From contig JAEPRB010000210.1 of the NCBI GenBank assembly GCA_016758965.1, positions 1 through 64,000 of the forward strand: DNA of 64,000 bases. Direction: 5' to 3'. The stretch is from Circinella minor. Taxonomy: Eukaryota; Mucoromycota; Mucoromycetes; Mucorales; Lichtheimiaceae. The notes below the pieces were generated by a model. That model searched no databases. It worked only from the letters and a program-made list of their open reading frames with translations, and was not told the DNA's origin. A program made the translations under genes and the position numbers. Shown one piece after another: positions 1-11,611 of the stretch (position 1 is the stretch's first letter; every line of letters begins with the position of its first letter).

Positions 1-2420
1 CGAATACATGTTCACTGGAACAGCATCATGCATATAATGGTGCCATTGAACAAAAGAGCTACAGTCACTCATTAGTTAATATAATAATAAACATTTATAT
101 AAATAAATCGCACTGTAACTAAATATCGTACCTTTCCATCTTCACAAGATCGTCTTCGGATATTTTCCAAGATAATGCGATGGCGCATCCTGTTACCAAG
201 GAAACCAGTGCATCAACTACAGCTTTTGCTTGCTCAACGCCCCCAAGTTGTAATTCAAGCATGTCGCAAACCATCGTCAGGACAACAAACAACCAGAAGC
301 AAACCCAATCTACCGATCTCATATTACCAGGTTTTGTATAATAATCTATAGATCCAGTAAGTCATAGCCATGTGTATAGCAAATAATTTATCTAACTTAC
401 TTCTAAAATCGCCCTCGAAGACGGATGATGGGATCGTATTGGCAGAGCTTTCAACAGAGCTTCCGATAATTTGTCTCTTTGTTGTACCTAGTTCAAATGA
501 TGTAGTAGAATTCTTAAAAGAGCCACTAATCATTTCCCATATACGTTTAGACACATTTGCGCCAATCAAATGCATTTCATCTAAACCAAAGAACGATGCA
601 CCATAAAAGCTTTCCAGTTCTGCAAATTTTGTTTGTTTCTTTATCGAAAAAGCCTATATTATAGATCAATACAATTGCTCTATTACACAACAGTTGTCAA
701 ACACTTACCAGAGCACCATCTATAAATTGTCCAATATCTCAAAATTGCTGAATAATGCTGCGCGAGCCTCGAAAGTAATTACCATTCCCAGCACCTTCAG
801 GACTTACTGCGTTTATGGTTCGGATAGGACATATCCGGCATCCATATAAAGCTCTGTATGAATGGTGGATAAGTTCTTGAACAGCTACTATGTCACCGCT
901 TGTGAGCATTAAATGAACATTCAAGCGAAACACACTACTAGCACACTTGACTTCTAGTCCAGCTTTTTCAAGTTTGCGCAGCTCTATGAACAATGGTTCA
1001 AGAAAACTGTCCATTGATTTCGGTTTGACTGGCAATATACAGACCTGGATCATATTTTCATTTCTATATCTGCAGTCAACAATGTTAATACAGCAACTTT
1101 TTTGGATCAGCATATTACTCTTACCTTTCTTTTGGCGGAAGGTTCAAAATGATGATGTTGAATATCGTCATACTGGTTTTACTCTTGCGAAAAGGTGTAA
1201 ATCCGTCAATGAACAAAGATATGGCGATATCCAAATCTCCCTTGAATAAACTTCTTCGGTTTTTATATACATCACCATCAAAAAAGTCTTCCCATACTCC
1301 TCGTTCTTCACTTTCACGATTTGACAACGTCATCAAGTGTTCTCGCTTGGAATCACTTGCAATTAATGCTGCTAATTGCTGAGCCAATGGCATGTATAGC
1401 ATTGATGATACAGCCTGCAAGTTGGGCAAATTATTCGGTTTATACCGCTGTAGACCACATGAACATGCAACGGATATATAATCCGTGTATATGCGGCAAC
1501 CTTTTGGACAATAATCATAGTAAATTGGTTTTACAGGATACATTTCTGTGATTTTTGTTTCCGCCTTATGTTTTGACAGAATCGGTTTTCCAGCTACATA
1601 ACTCGGTCATGAGTAACAAATTAAACATAATAACTATGATCCCACTTAATTTTCTTACCTAGTTCTTTGCTGGTTAAGCAGTCATTGACAAACTTCAAGA
1701 TCTGCGCATATGCATCGTCAGTGATGTTTTTTTCTTGTATTATTTGATACAACTGAACAACTCAACGCTTCGCTTGAGTTGTTCATCAAATTCTTTCGTT
1801 GGTGGAACACTACACTTGATAGGCTCACCATAGTTGTTCGTTGTCATAACTGAAGGCTGACTCTCATGAATCGCTTCAAGATTTCCTTCTTCGTTGCTGT
1901 TGTTGACAATGGCATTATCTTCCATATCGTTATTGTTGTCAATATGCATCATGTGATTAGCCAGGGAAGAAATACTTTCGCCATCATCATGGTCATCCAT
2001 GGATACTGGTGACCGATCATTGCTTAACGATTGTGGAGATGAACCAATCACACTAGCATTATCAACACCAAGAATAGTATTGTTGTTGTTATCTCTATTA
2101 TCCACATCCATCATATTACCATCGTTCTCCCACAAAAAATCGTCATCATAGTAGTCTTCCATGCTGTCCGCAACATTTGAAGCATTGCCATTTATAATGG
2201 TCTCATTCACATCGAGGGAAGTAGTCGAAACGCTAGTGCGGGTGGACTGTCCTGGCAAATTGACATTTCGCGTACTTCTCCTTTGTCGTTTCTTTGGCAG
2301 AACTGGATTGCTGGGATCGGCGTAGGGATTCTTTTTGCATTCATTATCTTCATGCTGTTTCAGTTTTGCAGTAAAAATAGGTTCACCACACCAAAAACAA
2401 TCTTTTGTCTTTACACGCAT
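1..2420 (-). pseudogene. Tnp2-type (CACTA/Plavaka-like) transposase, decayed, runs off the left edge
   Basis: Reverse-strand multi-exon gene. Exons I can join: 2420..1659, 1593..1125, 1069..709, 653..401, 345..132, 58..<1, with GT-AG introns of 55-75 nt. The N-terminus has a zinc-finger-like Cys/His pattern (CFWCGEP, then H and C about 15-20 residues later), followed by an acidic Asn/Asp-rich linker. The core has the pattern I associate with the fungal Tnp2/Plavaka transposase family: DGFTPFRKS, ILNLPPKERY, then a CRICPI cysteine cluster, then GLDEMHLIG. Two lesions break it. A one-base frameshift lies near 1735-1745, at the end of the first exon. An in-frame TGA lies at 739-741; the frame stays open beyond it and splices correctly into the next exon. 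It is therefore a recently inactivated copy. Family assignment rests on motif recollection, not a search. Confidence 0.72.
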
Positions 2421-2633
2421 TGTAGGTTGAAGAAATCGCAGTAGGTATAGTGTCCTGGTTGATTAAAGTTATAAATAAAGTTAGTAAAGCGCAGTAATTA
2501 TTGAAATACTCTTTCTTAAGTATTTGAGGCCCGCCAAGGTGATATACCATTTACGCGTCATAATATCTGAAGGTATAGTACTTCTTTTTTGTCTTCAAAT
2601 TTTTATTACTAACTTTACTTTTTTTTTTTTATC
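2421..2633. promoter_or_regulatory. Shared divergent promoter of the Tnp2 gene and its companion gene
   Basis: These 213 bases separate two divergently transcribed start codons (2420 minus, 2634 plus). The plus side ends in a T-rich tract just before ATG. No TATA or defined operator could be assigned. The tight head-to-head spacing suggests the two genes are one co-expressed transposon unit (inference). Confidence 0.4.
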
Positions 2634-4057
2634 ATGACTGTACCTAGAGCCAATGATCAATTCCAACCTACCTCCCAGGCTCCTCATCAGCATCCTGGAG
2701 CATCATTTGCTCAGTTGATGAGCCAACCTATGTACCAACCATTCGGTCCAACTCTGTCGCCTTCCAGCGAAGCCGTGATAATGGGAAGACTGGATAGCAT
2801 CCAAGGCGAGATGACTTCCATAAGTCAAGCCATTAGTAGATTGCAGGAGACTGTTAATCTACTAGTGGAACATCAAGGACAGCAAGGTGTGACAAGTGGC
2901 AGCCAAGACAGAGCTGACAGTGATGACGAAGCTGACGAGTTGCCGTTGGACTTCGTGCGCCAGCCTCGCAACAGCAGGGGCAAGGTGAGGAATCCTACGA
3001 AGTCTGACGTAGAAGGAGCCGTCTTGGCATTGGTCAATGGGAATGTTGAAGAGCAACAGAAGAAGCTGGCTGGTATCGAGAAACATGTCGATACTGCCAT
3101 TGGAAGAATGAAGATGTTGGTGCCAAGCAATATGGTATCTGACTCTTGGACATCGCAAGATGAATCTATTCGTAATGCAATTATGAAACTGTTTCTTGAC
3201 TCGGTGTCCAAGAGCCATCCTTTCGTCCCTCTCGACGAATGTGAGAAGAACTGGATTGCACGCCATTTCCTGGTGCAGAAGTGGAATAACATCCATACGC
3301 GCAATGAAGGCGAGGAAAGGTTAGTAATTTTTAAAGGGAGTCTAATAATGTATAAGTTGATAGTTTGGGAATGAATTGTTACAAATACTTACTTCATCAT
3401 GCTTTTTACAATATAGCGTGACGACGACCAATGATTCTCGACAAAGGTAACCCATTTATATCTGTATATTACTGAAAAAAAGAGATATATAATTCTAACT
3501 ATACTTATATTTAAAAGAGATGAGGTTACAGGATCAACAGGAGGCGCTATGTCGCTCTGTTCTTCCTTGCAATCCAGGGAGATTGTGCGCCAGTTCTCGG
3601 TTCCGGGCACTAGGTAATATATATATAGCTATATACTGTATGAACAAAATGTTAAGATGTCTCTAATATCAAAATATAATTTATAGTGCTTCTCGTTCCC
3701 GTCCTGCTGCTATCCCTCCTGCTCTTACACGGGAAGTATCAATGTATGGTTTTTTTAATATGTTTATTATCTCTAACGTCTCTCTCATAGCTCTGATTTT
3801 TCATTTATATTAGGCATTCCGTCGGCACTGGTGACAATGCCAGTACCAACAGCAGCACCACCTACAGGTACGTTTTTTGTATATGTATTTAATGGATGAA
3901 TTATATAGTAATACCTGCACAATTTATCAATGTAAATTTTTTGAACAATAATTATTAACCTATTTTATTTAGCACCACCACCACGGTAAGTGGCAGGAAG
4001 AGAATGTTGGGCATGGACAACAACAACAACAACAACAGAAGACAAAGAACTGGTTGA
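2634..4057 (+). CDS. Companion protein of the Tnp2-type element, function unknown
   Basis: Six exons: 2634..3319, 3417..3446, 3518..3613, 3687..3743, 3814..3867, 3973..4057. They sum to 1008 nt (335 aa) with no internal stop, so the reading frame is intact. The protein has a Gln/Pro-rich N-terminus, then a predicted coiled coil around residues 45-85 (heptad-like RLDSIQGEMTSISQAISRLQ), an acidic hinge, and a helical Trp-containing domain around residues 160-225 (key words SWTSQDESIR, ECEKNWIARHF). The tail is Ser/Thr-rich and ends in poly-Asn and RRQRTG. I do not recognise a named domain. Because it sits head-to-head with the transposase gene, it could be an accessory DNA-binding protein comparable in role to TnpA of CACTA elements. 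That is inference from arrangement only. Confidence 0.7.
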
Positions 4058-4831
4058 ATTTGATACCAGTTCAATAAAGAGTGTTTTTATTATAATCTTC
4101 TTTTATCACTGCCATGATGTGGGAAATCAATGCCTTCTTTTTTTTTTCGTTATTCGTGGTAAATGGGTGGAACTAATTAATATTCTTTGAATTGAAATGC
4201 TTAATATATTATTAATATTTTATATAGTAAAACTATGTAATTATCTTTTTTTGATAAAGGGTGGTAACATTTTTCGTAAAATCACAGCATAATATTATGT
4301 ATATTAAATTTATATGGATGTTTTGATTATAGTAATAGAAAAAAGAAACCAACGAAAAAAAATTTTTTGTGTTAAAAATAAAATAAATTTTTCATTTGGA
4401 ACACATCAGCTATAATAGAGACCTATATTGTATGTAGTTTAAGATTGGCCAATATGAGGACACAGATATGATATTGATTGTATGTTTCTAGCCAATGAGT
4501 ATTGGCACTGCGGCCATTAAATTCAAGCTAATTGTAACGCAAAAATCCTGTGAATTAGAGATTTCCACAGGATTTTACAGGATTATCCTTTTCCACAGGA
4601 TTTCACAGGATTCTACAGGATTTTTTTTATGGTGAATGTCATTCACTACGTATAGTAATAGTAATTATGAAAAAAATAAGTTATATACTTTTCTCTGTGT
4701 ATAACATGACTATTGTAGAAAAAGATAAATTATTCAATTTATACATATCACTATATGTAATAAAGTCAAAAGTAGATTAAAAAGTATATATTATTATTAT
4801 TGAGCGAGCTGTTATTTGTAAGATTATATAA
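4058..4831. other. Non-coding AT-rich stretch between the Tnp2 unit and the Harbinger element
   Basis: No reading frame is supported here. It holds the 10-bp ACAGGATT repeat cluster (4544-4622), annotated separately, and a short palindrome at 4632-4646 (GTGAATG-T-CATTCAC). It probably contains the right end of the Tnp2-type element, but no terminal inverted repeat or target-site duplication could be fixed because the left end lies outside the window. Confidence 0.5.
4544..4622 (+). repeat. 10-bp tandem ACAGGATT repeats, likely subterminal array
   Basis: Five direct copies of a 10-mer ending in ACAGGATT start at 4565, 4575, 4593, 4603 and 4613, in two blocks with exact 10-bp period. One inverted copy (AATCCTGTGAA) is at 4544-4554. 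Subterminal arrays of this kind are known protein-binding sites in CACTA-type transposons. Here the assignment to the neighbouring Tnp2-type element is inferred from position. Confidence 0.6.
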
Positions 4832-4945
4832 AGGGTATCTATGGTGATATAAAATATGATTACTTTGTGATATTTTCAGATACATATACCCTTTTATTTT
4901 ATATACCACTACCTATTATCGACCTTTATATTAGTTAACTTTACT

Positions 4946-6399
4946 ATGGAACAGAATAACAGCAATAACTCATCTCAACCAAGTACCCTTGTCTTTAGTA
5001 TTAGTTCCAACGATAATACTAACCCATTATTAGCAAAAAGCAAGGAAGTAACTGGGACACACAAACGCAAAAAGAATAGCACAGAAGGTAGCTATATAGT
5101 TATCTATTATTACTCTAAATCTATTAATACTGATACAGATATATATATTTCTTAATTATTATATTAGAAGAAGACTTGCCACCAAATAAGAAATCTTGGA
5201 GCAAAGATCATGCTACACCTGATGGTAAATGTTCAGACGACGTGTTATTGGAATGGTTAACAGAACCCGGTAACTTCCAAAGATACAGAGGTATTGGTGG
5301 TAAATCCGCAAAAAATAAAAATACAAGAGACCAAAAGACCAGGAATTCAAATGGTGATACCAGAGATAAAGTATTGACATCCCTAGTTGCAAGACTACAT
5401 CAGCATAAATTGACACATCGAACTAAGCACACCGTTGGTTGTCACTTACAAGAATGGGTAACTAAGTTCAATAAGGCACAAGACTTAGTAAACAGAGGAA
5501 CCGGTGGAGGTGGTCCTACAGGTGAAGGAAGTATATTAAATGAAGAGATCGATCCAAACGATTCCGGTGATGATACTAATAATGCACAAGACAGTATTAC
5601 TGATATTAAAGGTATGTTATTATATATAAAAGTAAATAATAAATTAATGTTTTTTTTGTACGTAATATTTAATTCAAATTAAATGTATAATTTATATGTA
5701 TATACAGGTCAGGTTAAACAAATTTTTAAGTATTACTATGAATTGGAAGCAGTAATGGGTGATACTTATTCAAGTAATCCTCTGTATCTTTCAGAATCGA
5801 TACATCTCCCATCACCTTCTACACTACCTTTGGAAGCACAAGTATCAGAACTAGCAGCATCAACATCAACATATAGAGCTGCTGCAGATTCAGCAGTGAA
5901 TGAATTGAATGAAAGAGATGATGATGATTTTATTAATGAAGAAGCAGTAACAAATGATATGAGTCCACAATCAGACCAAAATCAGCAATCACCATTAACA
6001 ACACACGATGGCTCGCCTCATTCAAAGAATAAAAGTGGAAAGCAAATAAAAAAGAATCCAATTGCACAAATAATTTGGGATATCAACCAATATAACTCCA
6101 AATATTTTGAAGAAGGCCTTGTCATTAAACAAAACTTGGTCAAACAGAAGCATGATACCGATCAAGAGTTACTACGTATCAAGCAAGAGAAGAACATGAG
6201 AAAAAAGCGTGAAACATTAATGAAAGAGCGTGAAATGAGAATAAAAGAGCGGGAAGTAAGATTAAAAAAACGTGAAGAAAGGAGAAAAGAAAGCGAAACG
6301 AGAATGAATATTATCAAGACGATGGCTGCTGCTGGTTTTTCTGCCGATGCTATACAGAAAGAGCTGTCGAGGGACAGTGAAAAAGAAAAAGAGTATTGA
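4946..6399 (+). CDS. Myb/SANT-like partner protein of the Harbinger element (truncated by TGA)
   Basis: Three exons: 4946..5087, 5168..5611, 5708..6399, summing to 1278 nt (425 aa). The first half contains a DNA-binding-like block, from KKSWSKDHATPDGKCSDD through LLEWL, FQRYRG, LVARLHQHKL to VGCHLQEWV. This resembles the Myb/SANT-like domain that PIF/Harbinger elements encode in their second gene. A Lys/Asn-rich segment and a long charged Glu/Lys/Arg coiled coil follow, around residues 345-415. The stop TGA at 6397-6399 looks premature. The same frame continues open from 6400 to TAA at 6601-6603 for 67 more codons of acidic sequence ending EEYNE. In the family this protein binds the element ends and carries the transposase into the nucleus (family knowledge). 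Confidence 0.7.
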
Positions 6400-6745
6400 A
6401 GACTGTACAATGATGAAAAAGAAGGTGCAGAATCAGAGGATGATAATATATCATTGAACAGTGTTTTGAAAGCTGTAGTGGATCGTGACGAAGAAGATGC
6501 AGAAGAAGATGTTGAAGGGTTGGAAAGTGAAGATAACCAAAGTGATGATGAAAGTGTTATAATCATGGAAAATCAACAAAGAGGAGAGGAATATAACGAA
6601 TAATTGACAAGAAAAAATAGTAATGAAGGATATATAAATAATAAAGTATTAGTTAGTCTAGTTGGAAGCAATAGCTATAGCAGTAAAAAGATAAACAACT
6701 ATGACTTTGAACATTATTATATAACATGTAATAAAAATAACAAAA

Positions 6746-8231
6746 TTATTCACTGTTCATAACTTGATTAAATATTTCTTTTCTTTTAGCTTTTCCTGGT
6801 GTTAGATCTTCTTCAAGATCGGTAGCTCTATTAAATCTTCTATCATATCTCATGGAGTTTTGTTGTTGTTGCTCTTGCAAAATCGTTGTTAATTCTTCTT
6901 CATTATATATATCATCCAATCTATAAGCCGTAATCATACTATGCAGTATCATACATGCTTTGATCCAATCTACAGCATGTTTTACACTATCCTTATCTTG
7001 TAACCGTATTGGTAGCTCTCGAAGGCTCTGAAACCTCATTTTTAGTATTCCAATTGTATGTTCAATATGAATTCGAACCTTTAATTAAATCCAAACATTA
7101 ATAATAGGTAAAGCAACCATGTAAAGATTTACATTATGTATTGTTAAATAGTCTCTTACCGAACTTAATCTCATGTTGAAAGTATCTTGCTGGTCTGTCA
7201 GCTCGGAATTACGTGGCTTTTTATATGGAACGATTATATTTTTTAGACACTCAAAACCTGAATCATTTAACAGATATTCATTTTCTTTAAAGTATAGACC
7301 AGGATAACGGAAGATGGAGCTATTACTGAAAATACGGCTATCATGCGTGCTTCCCGGCCAACCAATATATGAATATATAATCTGTTTGTTACTATTACAC
7401 ACCAAAATACTGGAAATCCCATACTTCTTCATATAAGAAAAGTAACTCTGTGCTTCAGTGGAACATGGTTCATTTGCTAAAGGAAACAATGTCCCGTCTA
7501 TTATACCCAAGCAATCATCAAATGGGAAACTAGAACTGAAATCTTTTTTTGATATATATTTTTCTTGTTCGCTTGGCCAGTGAATATATGTAGATTCAAA
7601 TGAACAGATGGCCTTGATACATCTGTTTGTATATTTTATAACTGACCCCTTTAAAAAGTGGTATTGGTATATTATATTAAATATATATATATATAATTTT
7701 ATATACGTATTAGTGGCTTCTCTCTAATAAGTTTATTGATGTAGCTAAAATTGATAACAGTATAATATTTGTACTACCTCCAACTCCATAGTATCTAGCT
7801 ATGTTTCCAATGCTTGCACCGTTTCCATAGAAACCAAGCCGTCGAGTGGTAACAAGTAGTTGTAAAAACACAGGTTTTTGAGGCTTCGGTCCACTTGATA
7901 CAAATATTGGGTCATCTTTAATCTTATCAAGTATCATATTAAATGCATCTTTTGACATTCTAACCTCTTGCGTAAACCGTTCATCATCTAGCTCATTAAA
8001 CAACCAATCGATCCGTGATGGAGCACGAGGTATTTTTTGACTACGATCAAGATATCTCTGACTGCTAATTTTATCAAATAATTCCCCCCACGGTACTAAT
8101 GACAGTGAGTTATATCGTAGCGTACGGTCATTGTTATTGTCTTCTAGATCATTTTCTGGATCACATGAAATTCCATAATCACCATCATCACCATCAATAA
8201 GCATTGATGTTGTATTGGAAATTGCTTCCAA
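6746..8231 (-). CDS. PIF/Harbinger DDE transposase (DDE_Tnp_4 type)
   Basis: Three exons: 8231..7778, 7641..7160, 7078..6746, summing to 1269 nt (422 aa). The splice at 7778/7641 joins YYGVG to VIKYTNRC. The splice at 7160/7078 joins LSS to VRIHIEHTIG. The catalytic triad is readable: D in GIIDGTLF, D in YLLNDSGF, and E in RIHIEHTIG; WPGSTHDSRIF lies between the first two. The N-terminal part holds the usual helical DNA-binding region (LLVTTRRLGFYGNG). The length fits the family. It faces its partner gene convergently with 142 bp between TAA 6603 and stop 6746. No frameshift or stop was found, so this copy could still supply transposase. Confidence 0.85.
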
Positions 8232-8346
8232 TCCACTTATAATACCAAGTGTACAGTATATTCAATTTGGCGCTTTTTACTGTATTGTGGCATAGCTGTT
8301 AATAATATTGAATAGTTTTTAATCAAATAAAAAGAAAAAGAAAAAA

Positions 8347-8456
8347 AAATGGAAAACGATAAAAAATGCATAACTGAGTACCCCGATTTAGGTAAATGAA
8401 ATGGAATCTGAATTTGGTAATCACCAAATTTCCATTCCATTGCAACTTTTCCATTT
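8347..8456. repeat. Nested inverted repeat at the right end of the Harbinger element
   Basis: The inner hairpin at 8400-8441 pairs AATGGAAT with ATTCCATT and AATTTGGT with ACCAAATT around a 4-base loop, interrupted only by one 3-base mismatch on each side. An outer pair, AAATGGAAAA near 8347 and TTTTCCATTT near 8447, extends it. Two related boxes, GAGTACCCC (about 8374) and GAATACCCC (8464), flank it in direct orientation. Confidence 0.7.
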
Positions 8457-8475
8457 TATAATTGAATACCCCTAA

Positions 8476-11397
8476 TATTATCAATTCTTCTATTCCTCAT
8501 TTACATAATTCTGTTTGCTCATTTTATTTCTCTCTTTATACTCCTACTCCAATTTCACAAGTCACTGTTGATGATTTGCTCACCAATCTTTCTCCATGTT
8601 GTGATTTATCACCTCAAATTAGAGATCAATTAACTGTTCCTACTGTATTTCTATAGATGAATTATTAACGCAGGTAAAAAGATGTCTAAAAAAAAGTAGC
8701 CCTGGTTTTCACAGCCTTTCTTATCCTATTTTGGATTTAATTTTTCTGCATCAAGGTTCTCAAGATTTAATACTCCAGATCTATAATGATGATCTTCCTA
8801 AAGCGAAATTCCCTGAATCTTGGACCAAAACTTGTTTGTGTTTATTATCAAAAAAAGGAAACCTCTCTTCTTTGCAAAGTTAGCATCCCATCGCTCTCAT
8901 TAATTCCAACTATAAAATTTTTACTCGCATTATTAATAGCCATATGATTCATGTTGCTACTAATCTTTATAATCAATATCAAACTGGTTTCATTCATGAG
9001 CAGTATATAGCTGATAATTGGATGTTGGTGCACCTAATTATGAGCCATGCTACTGGTACTTGTAACCCATCAATATATTTGACAATCGACCAACGAAAAG
9101 CTTGTAACCATATACATTGTAAATATCTTCAACAAGTTTTATCTTATTATGGGTTCCCTTTTAGCTTAATTAAATGCATTATTTCCCTTTTTTTTCAACA
9201 CACAATTATCAGTCAATGTTAATGGTCACATTCACGTTCTATTGTACAAAAAAGAGGTATACGTCAAGGTGACCCTCTCTCTCTCCTATTTTTTAATCTT
9301 GCTCTTGAACCACTCCTTCAACATTTTCTATTATATGAGGAATTTCTAGGTTACTCTATACCAAGCTCTTTTCCCAGTTTGTTAGGCCCTCCAGCCGCAA
9401 AGAATTTAGTCTATGCATATGATACTTTGGTATTCATACAAGATCGGGCTGATCTGGCCAGGTGTTTTTCCCATTTGAGTACTTATGTACTCGGCTGCCT
9501 CTAAGGCAAAAATCAATACTTCCAAGACTTAAGTTATCTCTCTTTATGGTGCTGCTTGCTGCTTCCTCAAGTTGGTTATCTCACTTGGCAGCCTATAACA
9601 TAAGTTTATGGCATGATCGTAGTTCTTTAGAAGCTATAGTTTATCTTGGTTATCCGCTCTACTCATCAGCACAACAATGTGATGCCTGTGGTTATCACCT
9701 CATTGAAAGAATAAAAATAAGGTGTCATATCCATTCCTCCCAAAACTTGTCCCTTAGAGGCTATGCCACTGTACTGAATGTTTTGTTGCTCTCCTCTTTG
9801 TGGTATGTTTTACGCTTAATTCCATCCCCCAATCTTTTTTTAACTCTATCCATTCTATTTGCTTTTCCTTTTTAAATTATAACATAGTTCCCAAGCTTTC
9901 TTTTGATACTTTTTTATCACCTCGCCATCAAGGGGGGCTCTCTATTCTTATTCCTTCAACTCAACAACTTGGTTTACAGCTTCCTTGGATTATCCCATTA
10001 TACTACCCTTCTCATAAAAATTATTCATTCATTCATCCCTGGCTTCTTCATCTCCTTGCTGACCTCTGTTCTCTATATGATCCTTCATTATGTTTATTAT
10101 TTTCTTATCTCTGCCCCCATCATTCTCACATACTATCTTTCTATGGGGACTGATAAGACGCACTTTGGATATTACTCCTCATGATCCTTCTAAACTACAC
10201 CCATCTTTATAGCTTTTGCTTTCTTTTCCTCTAACTAGTATTATTTCTAATCCACACAATTCTTCCATTTCTATTAGTTTCCATCGCCTTCACTTTTATA
10301 AAATCACTGTGGCCGAAGTATATTATTGACCATTGACATATTCTTTCTTAGATAGATGCCCTCACTCCTCCCTTTCACATCATAACATTTTATTAGAATT
10401 TTTTCATCTCATTGATGCACAACTTTATATTTTACGTACCTTTTTTTTTTACCATATGTGGATATTTTTCAAGCTTCCCCTCTCCCAGTTCACTCATCTA
10501 CCCAAACCTTATTAACTAGTCTTAGTTTCCCTACTACCTTTGTTAAAGTGTCTTCTGATATCTTCTGTACTACAGTCATTACTAACGTTTTACGTAATCC
10601 GTATACTTCATTTATAGAGCCTTTAGAAGCGGGACAGTGACATCATTTTAGGGCTTAACCTATCTTACCTCAAGTACGTAACCTCTGGTATTAAGCGTTA
10701 CATCAATCACTCTCATGCAAAGTCAACTTGTATGCTATATTACCACACCTCCATCTATCTAATTTGTCTACACTTTGTAATAGCAATTATCCTGACACGC
10801 TCCTCCATTTTCTTTATACTTGTCCTTCTAAATGGGACATTTGATGTTTTCATTCGTCTGATTTATTTCTCTTCACTCCTACCACTGAAGATGTTCATTC
10901 TACCATTTTTTCCCCCTCTTTTCCCCACATTCAATCTTATATTAGAAGCCATACTATTGTTGCTTATATTCTTCATGGAATCCAGAGTGCTCATTGGCGC
11001 TTCATTTTTGATGCAGTCCCCCTTGACAGGGACATTATCAGTCATAACATTCATTACTTGCTATCTCAATCATACCCAATATTTACTTACAAACCACTAT
11101 AGCCTATTTCACCATCTTATGTCAACAAAAAAAAAACGATTCTCAATAACACTGTATTCCTTCTATTATATCGATCAGTCCCATTTGTCAAACCTTATAT
11201 AGTCCACCTATTATCATCTACTGTCTCTCTCTCGTTGTTTTATTTATGTGTCATACTAAACCTTGATGTAGGTTCACACTATTTTATCCTTTCCCCATTT
11301 ACTCTTCCTCTGATTCCTTATCTCAACTTAGTTACACACCTCAAATTCCGACATGTGATAAATAAAAAACGACTCTTTGGTCTCCTATAAAAAAACC
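8476..11397 (+). mobile_element. Degenerate 5'-truncated LINE (non-LTR retrotransposon)
   Basis: A single decayed reverse-transcriptase reading frame can be followed across frameshifts and stops. It begins YFSLYTPTP..., continues through KKSSPGFHSL, SKKGNLSSLQ.HPIALINSNYKIFTRI, NQYQTGF, LTIDQRKACNHIH, RGIRQGDPLSLLFFNLALEPLL and VYAYDTLVF, and on to PRHQGGLSIL. The catalytic sites are ruined: motif A reads DQRKACN where an Asp is expected, and the YADD box reads YAYD (9412-9423). No endonuclease domain is present. The 3' end (about 11350-11397) reads CGACTCTTTGG..CTCCTATAAAAAAA and matches the tail of the short copy at 43815-44184, which defines a family. The 5' edge coincides with the right end of the Harbinger element. 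Confidence 0.85.
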
Positions 11398-11611
11398 CAA
11401 CTCTTAAACCCAGGGTCAAATAAGTATTTGCTGTAAATCTATCAATTGGAAGCTACAGCCCAAAAAAAATTTAAAGTTACAGTTTTTTTAAAACCACCGC
11501 TGCACTTGCTCTTATGTGTAAGAGGGGGAAGGGGTTACCCCTTTTATTGGAGGCACCAAGGTTAATTTGAATAAGTAGATATTATCATTTTATTAAATAC
11601 AAAATGTCAGA

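Larger units (their letters stand above)
4832..8472. mobile_element. PIF/Harbinger DNA transposon, two-gene, near complete
   Basis: A 3.64-kb unit holding a Myb-like partner gene (plus) and a DDE transposase gene (minus) in convergent orientation. This is the classic two-ORF arrangement of PIF/Harbinger elements. Candidate ends are AGGGTATC at 4832 and the reverse complement GGGGTATTC ending at 8472. Each is bordered by TAA (4829-4831 and 8473-8475), which fits the family's 3-bp TWA target duplication. The terminal repeats match only over about six bases, so the ends are provisional. The transposase looks intact and carries all three catalytic residues. The partner has one premature stop near its C-terminus. 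Confidence 0.6.

Noticed and set aside
4644..4648. CACTA string as a CACTA-element terminus
   Set aside because: At a right-hand end on the plus strand the expected string is TAGTG; the orientation is wrong and no partner end is visible.
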